Positions 1 through 5,650 of a stretch of 6,341 nt of DNA are shown in pieces. Position numbers and translations under genes: made by a program. The notes beneath the pieces are model-generated. The model saw nothing but the letters and a program-made list of their open reading frames with translations. It made no database searches and was not told where the DNA came from. Each line of letters begins with the position of its first letter. The stretch's first letter is position 1. This DNA comes from Sphingomonadaceae bacterium (lineage in GTDB: Bacteria; Pseudomonadota; Alphaproteobacteria; Sphingomonadales; Sphingomonadaceae): contig JAGREF010000201.1 in NCBI GenBank assembly GCA_020446665.1, forward strand, positions 1-6,341, written 5' to 3'.

Positions 1-58
1 CCTTGGGGCAGCCAAGGCTGACCATGCCCACTTTCTTCTGATCCGGTATCGTCGCCAT
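1..58 (-). CDS. rimO: RimO, ribosomal protein S12 methylthiotransferase (N-terminal fragment, runs off the left edge)
   Basis: RimO is a radical-SAM enzyme that methylthiolates a conserved aspartate of ribosomal protein S12. Only the first 19 codons lie in the window. They read MATIPDQKKVGMVSLGCPK, and the KVGMVSLGCPK block is the hallmark start of the UPF0004 domain of RimO, with Cys17 as the first ligand of the auxiliary iron-sulfur cluster. Related MiaB proteins carry a different sequence here, so RimO is favoured. The ATG at 58 has an AGAGGG Shine-Dalgarno (plus-strand 66-71) seven bases upstream, which supports this start. The gene is divergent from the DUF1761 gene across 74 bases. The radical-SAM CxxxCxxC motif and TRAM domain lie outside the window, so completeness cannot be judged. 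Confidence 0.85.
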   Translation of the reverse strand, partial: MATIPDQKKVGMVSLGCPK

Positions 59-119
59 GGCGCGGCCCTCTACACCTGCGCGGCGTCCTGCGCTACAGGC
101 AATGCGGGACTAGGATGGA

Positions 120-125
120 AGGGAG
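120..125 (+). promoter_or_regulatory. Ribosome binding site of the DUF1761 gene (decides its start)
   Basis: AGGGAG lies seven bases before the ATG at 133, an ideal Shine-Dalgarno distance. It falls inside the reading frame opened by the upstream ATG at 115, which has no comparable site. This places the start at 133 rather than 115. Confidence 0.65.
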
Positions 126-132
126 ACATGCA

Positions 133-531
133 ATGGGTCCGGTAAACTGGCTGGCAGTGGTGCTGGGCGCAGTCGCGTTCTTTGCCGTGGGGGCGCTGTG
201 GTACACGGTGCTGTTCGGCAAGATCTGGCAGCGGGAAAGCGGCTTGAGCGAGGAACAGATCAAATCCGGCAATCCGGCGATGATCTTTGGCCTGTGCTTT
301 GTGGCAGAGCTGGTGGTGGCGAGCATGTTCGGCCACAATATCGCGCGCACCCAGCCGCCGACCCATGTGATCTGGATGATGGCATTCGGCTTTGGCGCGA
401 CCATCATGGTCCCGGCGCTTGCGATCAATTATCTGTTTCTGCGCCGCAGTCTGACGATCTTCCTCATTGATGCAGGCCATCTGATTGCCGGTATGCTGGC
501 GATGGGCGGGGTGTTTATTCTGCTTCGCTGA
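133..531 (+). CDS. DUF1761-type small integral membrane protein
   Basis: This 132-residue protein has no known function. Hydropathy by eye gives four membrane helices at about residues 5-27, 49-67, 77-100 and 108-131, with little outside them. The N-terminal pattern NWLAVV...GALWY..LFGK.W matches what I know of DUF1761 proteins, small inner-membrane proteins found widely in bacteria. An in-frame ATG at 115 would add six residues (MEGRHA), but the Shine-Dalgarno AGGGAG at 120-125 fits the ATG at 133, and the family usually begins just before the NWLAV block. The gene stands alone on the plus strand, divergent from rimO. Its last 17 bases overlap the 3' end of the convergent K+ channel gene. 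Nothing in the context gives it a role. Confidence 0.8.
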   Translation: MGPVNWLAVVLGAVAFFAVGALWYTVLFGKIWQRESGLSEEQIKSGNPAMIFGLCFVAELVVASMFGHNIARTQPPTHVIWMMAFGFGATIMVPALAINYLFLRRSLTIFLIDAGHLIAGMLAMGGVFILLR

Positions 532-1636
532 TCTTGGCGTCGTCAGAGGTGAAGTGGCCGTCGCCGCGCTGTTCGCCACGGTCGGTGGGGACGATTTCCA
601 CCACGATATCGCCTTCACGCAAGGACTGGCATTCGTCTTCCCAGAAGCCGATCACCTTGCCCCCGCGATAGACGCGCAGCCCGCGTCCGCCGGAGCCGAG
701 ATCGGAAATGGAGCGGCCGATTTCTTCCCGTTCGACCTTGCGTTCCACCAGCTGCACCCGGCCTGTGACAGAGGCAAGATCAGCGAGATAATCGGAAATA
801 TGCGCTCCGCGCGCGCTGCCGGCGAGCAGCAGGCCGGTAAAGCGCACCGGATTGATGACATTGTTCGCCCCGGCCTGCCGGGCGAGGAATTCATTGTCCG
901 CCGCGCGCACCACCACGCTGATGGGAACCTTGGGCGCCAGATGTCGCACGGTCAGCACGATCAGGATGGAGGTGTCATCGCGTCCGGCGGAAACCAGCAC
1001 ATTCTGTGCCTCTGCAATGCGCACGGCGTTGAGCGTGTCATCGCGCGTGGCATCGCCAGCCATCACATTGCAGCCCAGTTTCTCTGCATGTTCCAGCCGC
1101 TCTTCACCCGGGTCGATCACCACGATGCTGCTGGGATCGGTGCCGCGTTCGATCAGTTCCGCCACGCTTTCGGAGCCGGAAACGCCGTAGCCCAGCACCA
1201 CGATGTGGTTGGATAGCTGTTCCTGAATGCGGGCCATGCGCCATTTCTCCCAGCTGCGCTTGATAATGAAATTATAGGCCGTGCCGACAAAGATGAAGAG
1301 CACGGCAAAACGGACAGGTGTCACGATAAGGGCTTCGACCAGGCGGGACTTGTCGCTGACCGGGGCAATATCGCCAAAACCGGTCGTGGTGATGGAAATC
1401 ATGGTGAAATAGACAACGTCGATAAAGCTGACGACGCCATCGTGATTATCGACCAGCCCGTCACGATCCCACCAATGGATCATCACCACTAGCATGATCA
1501 GCGAAAGGGCAAGCCCCAGCCTGATGCCAAGGTCACCCCAGACCGGCACCTTTACCGCGCGGCGCAGTGGCTTGAAACCGGGGCCGCGCGCAGTCCGGTG
1601 CTCCTTGGGCAAAATCTGGCCTTCGCGTTCGCTCAT
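515..1636 (-). CDS. Two-transmembrane potassium channel with C-terminal RCK (TrkA-N/TrkA-C) domains
   Basis: This 373-residue protein is predicted to be an inner-membrane K+ channel gated by its cytoplasmic regulatory domains. In order it has a basic N-terminal tail (1-33), TM1 (about 36-53), a pore helix (about 69-82), the selectivity filter TTGFGD (84-89), TM2 (about 99-125), an RCK-N Rossmann domain (about 144-262) with GYGVSG (149-154) and an acidic strand end at Asp175, and an RCK-C domain (about 290-349) followed by a polar tail. GFGD in place of GYGD is a common functional variant. The layout resembles MthK and related RCK channels. The ligand (NAD(H), nucleotide or Ca2+) cannot be read from sequence. 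The ATG overlaps the stop of the LysM/M23 gene as ATGA with no clear Shine-Dalgarno, so translation is probably coupled. It is the last gene of the operon. Confidence 0.9.
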   Translation of the reverse strand: MSEREGQILPKEHRTARGPGFKPLRRAVKVPVWGDLGIRLGLALSLIMLVVMIHWWDRDGLVDNHDGVVSFIDVVYFTMISITTTGFGDIAPVSDKSRLVEALIVTPVRFAVLFIFVGTAYNFIIKRSWEKWRMARIQEQLSNHIVVLGYGVSGSESVAELIERGTDPSSIVVIDPGEERLEHAEKLGCNVMAGDATRDDTLNAVRIAEAQNVLVSAGRDDTSILIVLTVRHLAPKVPISVVVRAADNEFLARQAGANNVINPVRFTGLLLAGSARGAHISDYLADLASVTGRVQLVERKVEREEIGRSISDLGSGGRGLRVYRGGKVIGFWEDECQSLREGDIVVEIVPTDRGEQRGDGHFTSDDAKISEAE

Positions 1637-2412
1637 TCGCTGCGGCGATCCGGCAGTTTGCCCGCCGGATCAATCGGCTTGCCATCCTTGCGGATTTCGA
1701 AATGGAGCTCCGGCCTTGTGGCGATACCTGCATCACCGGCAATACCGATGCGCTCGCCCGATTTCACCACTTCGCCCTTGCTCACGGTGATACGGGCCAG
1801 ATGGCCATAGGCGGTGTGCCAGCCATTTCCGTGGTCGATCACCACCAGCCGGCCAAAGCGGCTGCTTTCTTCCCCGGCAAAGATCACCGTGCCGCTGGCA
1901 GAGGCGCGCACCATGTCACCCACGCCCGCGTCAAAATCCAGCCCGTCATGCCCCTTGCCATCCGCGCGCATGGTGAAACCCAGCAACGTCGCGCCATCAT
2001 GCGGGCGGCGGAAATAGGGCTCTGTCCGCACTGGCACGGCGCGCGGTGTGGCATTGACCATGGCCGGGATAATCAGCCGCTGGCCGACTTTTACCGTGCC
2101 ATTATCATCCAGCCCGTTGGCAATCGCGATCTGGCTGAAAGGGACGCCATATTGGAGCGCGATGCCGAAACCGGTCTCGCCTTCCTTGACCGTATGCACA
2201 CGCTGGCGCGGGATCACGAGCTTCTGGCCGATCCGCACCTTGTAGGGTTCGGCCAGGCCATTGGCCTCGGCAATTACGGAAAGCGGAACCTTGGCGCGAT
2301 TGGCGATGCCGCCCAATGTCTCCCCTTCGGTCACCACATGTTCGGTTTCCGTGGCCGGATTACCGGCGGCGACCAGCAGAGCGGCCAGTGGCAGGAGCAA
2401 AGCGCGTTTCAT
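1633..2412 (-). CDS. Periplasmic LysM-LysM-M23 peptidase-like protein (NlpD/EnvC-like)
   Basis: This 259-residue exported protein probably binds peptidoglycan and either cleaves it or activates an amidase. Residues 1-16 form a short Sec signal peptide (MKR then a hydrophobic run ending VAAG). No lipobox cysteine is present, so it is not a lipoprotein as E. coli NlpD is. LysM 1 spans about 25-68 and LysM 2 about 73-116, each starting H-V/T-V-x-E-G-E-T and ending in IP. The M23 (LytM) domain spans about 130-250. Zinc ligands of the HxxxD motif are present (His155, Asp159), as are His204 in YGHL and the final His237. The first histidine of the usual HxH is Glu235 (PELHFEI), so normal endopeptidase activity is doubtful. 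It lies 17 bases after surE, the usual NlpD neighbourhood, and overlaps the K+ channel start by 4 bases. Confidence 0.88.
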   Translation of the reverse strand: MKRALLLPLAALLVAAGNPATETEHVVTEGETLGGIANRAKVPLSVIAEANGLAEPYKVRIGQKLVIPRQRVHTVKEGETGFGIALQYGVPFSQIAIANGLDDNGTVKVGQRLIIPAMVNATPRAVPVRTEPYFRRPHDGATLLGFTMRADGKGHDGLDFDAGVGDMVRASASGTVIFAGEESSRFGRLVVIDHGNGWHTAYGHLARITVSKGEVVKSGERIGIAGDAGIATRPELHFEIRKDGKPIDPAGKLPDRRSE

Positions 2413-2429
2413 CGGGTCGTTTCCCCAGC

Positions 2430-3194
2430 TTACCCCTCGAACCGATCTGCCAGGGCGCCAAGCGAGGCGTGGTGTGTCAGGTCCAGCTGCAATGGCGTGA
2501 CTGACACAAACCCCTCGTCAATCGCTTCGAGGTCTGTTCCGTGGTCGAGCGTATGCTCGATCGCTTCCAGCCCAAACCAGTAATAGCGATAGCCGCGCGG
2601 GTCACGCCCTTCGACCACGGAACTGCGCGAATAATCGTGGAAACCCTGCCTGACTACGCGGATTCCCTTGACTTCACTGGCCGGGAGCGGCGGAAAATTT
2701 ACATTTACCAGCGTGCGTTTGGGCAAGGGCGCACCCAGCAAGGGCCGGATCACCCGCACGCCCCATTGGCGGGCCGCGTCAAAGGGCACATCATCGCCCA
2801 TGCCTTCGCGCGAATAGACCTGGCTCAGCGCAATCGCGCGCACCCCGGCCAGCGCCCCTTCGATCGCGGCAGAGACGGTGCCCGAATAGGTGATGTCATC
2901 GCCCAGATTGGCCCCGCGATTGACCCCGGACAGGATCAGGTCCGGATTGCCGCCCAGCACCTGCTTCAGACCCATGGCGACGGAATCCGTCGGCGTGCCC
3001 GTCACGGAAAATCGCCGCTCCCCATGTTTGCGCATCCGCACCGGGCGGGTGAGAGTGAGTGAATGGCCTGCGCCCGATTGCTCCTCGCTCGGCGCGCAAA
3101 TCCACACATCATCGCTCAGCTCAGCGGCGATTTCCTCCAGCACGGCAAGGCCGGGGGCATTGATCCCATCGTCATTGGTGAGGAGGATTCTCAT
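2430..3194 (-). CDS. surE: SurE, 5'/3'-nucleotidase (survival protein)
   Basis: SurE is a cytoplasmic metal-dependent phosphatase that dephosphorylates nucleoside 5'- and 3'-monophosphates and, in some species, short polyphosphates. It is linked to stationary-phase survival. The 254-residue length is normal for the family. The start MRILLTNDDG carries the metal-binding Asp8-Asp9 pair. Ser40 in EEQSGAGHS and Asn92 in SGVNRGANLG are the other expected ligands, and SGTVSAA (104-110) follows. All key residues are intact. It starts 10 bases after the AIM24 gene and ends 17 bases before the LysM/M23 gene. In many proteobacteria surE is followed by pcm and then nlpD; here pcm is missing. The Shine-Dalgarno is weak (GGGGA, about 13 bases upstream), so reinitiation after the AIM24 stop is plausible. 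Confidence 0.97.
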   Translation of the reverse strand: MRILLTNDDGINAPGLAVLEEIAAELSDDVWICAPSEEQSGAGHSLTLTRPVRMRKHGERRFSVTGTPTDSVAMGLKQVLGGNPDLILSGVNRGANLGDDITYSGTVSAAIEGALAGVRAIALSQVYSREGMGDDVPFDAARQWGVRVIRPLLGAPLPKRTLVNVNFPPLPASEVKGIRVVRQGFHDYSRSSVVEGRDPRGYRYYWFGLEAIEHTLDHGTDLEAIDEGFVSVTPLQLDLTHHASLGALADRFEG

Positions 3195-3204
3195 CGTGTT
3201 GCGA

Positions 3205-4038
3205 TCAATCCCCGCCCATCACGATATCGCCGAGGCTGCCGAGCACGCTGCCTTCGCCGCGGTTCTGGCCGCCACGCGGGCCGGCAGCGGCGAGCATGCG
3301 GCCGGCGAGGCGGCTGAAGGGCAGCGACTGGATCCACACTTTGCCGGGGCCGCGCAGCCGGGCGAAGAACACGCCTTCGCCGCCGACCAGCATGGTCTTG
3401 ACCCCGCCCACACGGGTGACATCCATGTCCACGCCCGCAGTATAGGCCGCCACGCAGCCCGTATCGACGTGGATTTCCTCGCCTGCGGCCAGCTCGCGTT
3501 CCACCAGCGTGCCGCCCATCTGGACGAAGACCCAGCCATCGCCGTCAAGCTTCTGCATGATGAAGCCTTCCCCGCCGAACAGGCCGGTCATCATCTTCTG
3601 CTGGAAGGCAATGCCCATCTGCACCCCGCGTGCAGCGGCGAGGAAGCTGTCTTTCTGGCAGATCAGCGTGCCGCCAACGCTATCGAGCTTGATCGGCAGG
3701 ATCGTGCCGGGGGTGGGGGAGGCAAAGGCGACCCGCGCCTTGCCCTGTCCCTGATGGGTGAAGACCGTGGTGAACAGGCTTTCCCCGGTGACGAGCCGCT
3801 TGCCCGCGCCCAGCAGCTTGCCCATGAAGCCGCCTTCTTCGCCGCCGCTACCATCACCGAACACGGTTTCCATCACCACGCTGGCGTCTTTCCAAACCAT
3901 CGCGCCGGCCTCGGCCACCGCGCTTTCGCCGGGATCGAGCTCAATCTCGACAAATTGCAGGTCTTCGCCCCGGATGAAGAAATCAATGTCGTCTGACACA
4001 TTCGCGCTGCGGCTGTGGCTCCACGGACTGCTGCTCAT
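3205..4038 (-). CDS. AIM24 / TIGR00266-family protein
   Basis: This 277-residue protein belongs to the AIM24/TIGR00266 family, a beta-rich fold whose bacterial members have no firmly known biochemical role (the yeast namesake is a mitochondrial inner-membrane protein). Recognisable family features are the early LDPGESAVAEAGAMVW segment (35-49), a glycine-rich loop (61-76), GEGFIMQKLDGDGWVFVQ (156-173), the GEEIHVDTGCVAAY strand pair (186-199) and the late GPGKVWIQSLPFSRLAGR (230-247). The C-terminus is glycine-rich and probably flexible. There is no signal peptide or membrane helix. The start has a strong Shine-Dalgarno (AAAGGAG, seven bases from the ATG). It lies between serS and surE with gaps of 41 and 10 bases. 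Operon membership is clear from spacing; a link to stress or envelope function is inference from neighbours only. Confidence 0.85.
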   Translation of the reverse strand: MSSSPWSHSRSANVSDDIDFFIRGEDLQFVEIELDPGESAVAEAGAMVWKDASVVMETVFGDGSGGEEGGFMGKLLGAGKRLVTGESLFTTVFTHQGQGKARVAFASPTPGTILPIKLDSVGGTLICQKDSFLAAARGVQMGIAFQQKMMTGLFGGEGFIMQKLDGDGWVFVQMGGTLVERELAAGEEIHVDTGCVAAYTAGVDMDVTRVGGVKTMLVGGEGVFFARLRGPGKVWIQSLPFSRLAGRMLAAAGPRGGQNRGEGSVLGSLGDIVMGGD

Positions 4039-4045
4039 CGGGACT

Positions 4046-4050
4046 CTCCT
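4046..4050 (-). promoter_or_regulatory. Ribosome binding site of the AIM24-family gene
   Basis: On the minus strand AGGAG lies seven bases before the ATG at 4038. It is the strongest Shine-Dalgarno in the operon. It shows that this second gene can initiate on its own, unlike the coupled last gene. Confidence 0.65.
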
Positions 4051-4079
4051 TTGCTGGAATTGTATTCAAGTCGAACGGA

Positions 4080-5522
4080 TCAGGTGTTGGGTTCAAGCCT
4101 TTCGACACCGCCCATGTAAGGGCGCAGAACTTGCGGAATTGTGACGCTGCCATCGTCCTGCTGATAATTTTCCATCACCGCCACCAGCGTGCGGCCGACT
4201 GCAAGGCCGGAACCGTTCAGCGTGTGGACGAATTCGGTCTTCTTCTCGCCTTCCGGCCGATAGCGGGCATTCATTCGCCGGGCCTGAAACGCGCCGGTGT
4301 TGGAACAGGAACTGATCTCGCGATAAGCGCCCTGGCCGGGCAGCCAGACTTCGAGGTCGTAGGTCTTGCGCGCGCCGAAACCCATGTCGCCGGTGCAGAG
4401 CAGCACTTTGCGATAGGGCAGGTCGAGTGCTTGCAGGATACCTTCGGCGCAAGCGGTCATCCGCTCATGCTCGGCTTCGCTCTCTTCCGGGCGGCAGATG
4501 CTGACCAGCTCCACCTTTTCAAACTGGTGCTGGCGGATGAAGCCGCGCGTATCCTTGCCCGCCGCGCCCGCTTCGCTGCGGAAGCACAGGCTGTGTGCGG
4601 TGAGGCGGATGGGAGCGGAAAGGTCAGGAAGGATCTGGCCTGCGACGGAGGCGGTCAGGCTGACTTCGCTGGTGGGGATCAGCCAGCGGCGACCGGCTTC
4701 GTCTTTCTCGTAGGTATCCATGACATGTCTGCGAATGGATCTTGCAATATCATCAAACGTTGGTGCGAGTGCATTTTTGGGATCCTGCCAGGAAACGAAT
4801 GCATCTCCAATCAACCGCTCAATTATGCCCTCAAGCTTCTCTGACTTTAAAGTAAGCCTGGTTTGAAAGCTATCCTCGGCAAATTTCGGCAGCTTGTCCG
4901 TGCCATACATCGCCGCATCATTGACCAGCACCGGCGGGTTGCACTCAGTATAGCCATTTTCCAGCGTATGCTTGTCGAGCATGAATTGCGCCAGCGCGCG
5001 GTGCAGGCGGGCCATGCCGCCGCGCAGGAACGTAAAGCGTGCCCCGCTCAGCGCCGCGCCGGTTTCGAAATCCATCCCCAGCGCCGGGCCGATATCGGCA
5101 TGTTCCTTCGGCTCGAAGGCGAAATCGCGCGGGGTGCCCCATGTGCTGACTTCGACATTATCCTCTTCGCCCGCGCCGTCGGGCACATCGTCGGCAGGCG
5201 TATTGGGCAGGCGCGCGAGCATATCTTCCAGTTCTGCGCCCAATTGCCGGTCCTGCTCTTCCAGCTGGGGCAGCGTCTGCTTGATCTCAGCCACTTCAGC
5301 CTTGAGCTTCTCAGCGGTTTCCGTGTCGCCCTTGCCCATGGCCTGCCCGATGGCCTTGCTGGCATCATTGCGGCGGCTTTGCGCTTCCTGCATCTGCGTC
5401 GTCACCGCGCGGCGGCGCGTGTCGAGATCGAGAATGGCGGCAGAGGCCGGATCCAGCCCACGGCGGGCGAGACCGGCATCGAAAGCTTCGGGGGTGTCCC
5501 GGATCAGGCGAATATCATGCAT
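4080..5522 (-). CDS. serS: Seryl-tRNA synthetase with an extra 55-residue insert in the catalytic domain
   Basis: SerRS is a cytoplasmic class II synthetase that charges tRNA-Ser with serine. Starting at the ATG at 5522 ([14 protein letters not shown], the normal family start) it has 480 residues. An upstream in-frame TTG at 5558 would add twelve atypical residues and is rejected. The tRNA-binding coiled coil covers about residues 28-103. The catalytic core carries the serine-binding TSE (284-286), motif 2 CFRSEAG (313-319, with Arg315 and Glu317), the [18 protein letters not shown] region (376-393) and motif 3 [16 protein letters not shown] (439-454). All catalytic motifs look intact. Residues 222-276 are an extra block absent from ordinary SerRS; without it the protein is 425 residues, the usual size. 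The block has foreign base and codon composition. As an essential gene, serS is probably still functional. It heads the minus-strand operon. Confidence 0.96.
   Translation of the reverse strand: MHDIRLIRDTPEAFDAGLARRGLDPASAAILDLDTRRRAVTTQMQEAQSRRNDASKAIGQAMGKGDTETAEKLKAEVAEIKQTLPQLEEQDRQLGAELEDMLARLPNTPADDVPDGAGEEDNVEVSTWGTPRDFAFEPKEHADIGPALGMDFETGAALSGARFTFLRGGMARLHRALAQFMLDKHTLENGYTECNPPVLVNDAAMYGTDKLPKFAEDSFQTRLTLKSEKLEGIIERLIGDAFVSWQDPKNALAPTFDDIARSIRRHVMDTYEKDEAGRRWLIPTSEVSLTASVAGQILPDLSAPIRLTAHSLCFRSEAGAAGKDTRGFIRQHQFEKVELVSICRPEESEAEHERMTACAEGILQALDLPYRKVLLCTGDMGFGARKTYDLEVWLPGQGAYREISSCSNTGAFQARRMNARYRPEGEKKTEFVHTLNGSGLAVGRTLVAVMENYQQDDGSVTIPQVLRPYMGGVERLEPNT
4692..4699. repeat. Left copy of a short imperfect inverted repeat at the serS insert edge
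   Basis: ACCGGCTT at 4692-4699 pairs with AAGCCTGGT at 4854-4862, with a one-base bulge. The two copies fall at the two borders of the low-GC insert. An eight-base match with a bulge could arise by chance, so this only hints at a mobile-element terminus. Confidence 0.35.
4695..4859 (-). other. In-frame 165-base low-GC insertion inside serS (55 extra residues)
   Basis: This segment encodes SerRS residues 222-276, between the conserved FAEDSFQT and [10 protein letters not shown] blocks. By hand count it has 75 G+C of 165 bases (45%), and 25 of 55 codons end in G or C, against 45 of the next 55 serS codons. It uses AGG, AGA (twice), ATA, TTA, TCA and GGA, which are rare in the neighbouring genes. 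Its length is a multiple of three and it has no stop in the serS frame. The peptide looks like two charged amphipathic helices (about 228-245 and 255-273) joined by a proline-containing turn. The ends carry a short imperfect inverted repeat. It lacks intein splice-junction residues and is too short to be an intein. The exact edges may be off by a few codons, because the ancestral loop sequence is unknown. Confidence 0.75.
4854..4862. repeat. Right copy of the short imperfect inverted repeat at the serS insert edge
   Basis: AAGCCTGGT is the near-complement of ACCGGCTT at 4692-4699. It includes the last conserved codon before the insert (the Thr of FQT). A perfect ten-base palindrome, ACTTTAAAGT, lies immediately next to it at 4844-4853. 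Confidence 0.35.
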
Positions 5523-5650
5523 GAGCGCGGGACTATGCGCGGCGGGGATAAATGGCAACAGGCTGCAAAAGCTTTGCCCATGGGGGTGGACAATCCGCGC
5601 GCCCGTCTGGCAGCTAAATCAGCCTTCCTGATGACTGCCGGGGGCTTTCC
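5523..5650. promoter_or_regulatory. Divergent intergenic region between serS and the sulfotransferase gene
   Basis: These 128 bases separate two genes pointing away from each other, so promoters for the serS operon and for the sulfotransferase gene should lie here. I see no convincing -35/-10 pair on either strand. A small inverted repeat, GCAAA-AGC-TTTGC, sits at 5565-5577 and could be an operator or chance. No T-box or other known riboswitch is recognisable. No Shine-Dalgarno is clear in front of the serS ATG. Confidence 0.45.

Noticed and set aside
1..17. Perfect hairpin CCTTGG-GGCAG-CCAAGG, a possible terminator.
   Set aside because: It lies in the conserved SLGCPK codons of rimO, has no T-run and is explained by coding constraint.
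115..132. Upstream ATG at 115 for the DUF1761 gene.
   Set aside because: The Shine-Dalgarno AGGGAG at 120-125 lies within this extension and fits the ATG at 133.
485..1216. 243-residue open frame on the plus strand.
   Set aside because: It is antisense to the K+ channel gene and has His-rich, low-information composition.
1702..2583. 293-residue open frame on the plus strand.
   Set aside because: It is antisense to the well-supported LysM/M23 and surE genes and shows no family features.
2890..3996. 368-residue open frame on the plus strand.
   Set aside because: It is antisense to surE and the AIM24 gene, rich in His, Ala and Arg, has no recognisable motif, and is explained by GC-rich codon periodicity.
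4059..4064. TACAAT on the minus strand as a -10 box for an internal promoter before the AIM24 gene.
   Set aside because: No acceptable -35 lies 16-18 bases upstream, and it is only about 20 bases from the ATG.
4695..4859. Intein or homing endonuclease inside serS.
   Set aside because: 55 residues is too short, and there is no N-terminal Cys/Ser, no C-terminal HN and no LAGLIDADG or HNH motif.
5523..5558. Upstream TTG at 5558 giving a 492-residue SerRS.
   Set aside because: The added twelve residues do not match the family, and [12 protein letters not shown] at 5522 is the normal SerRS start.
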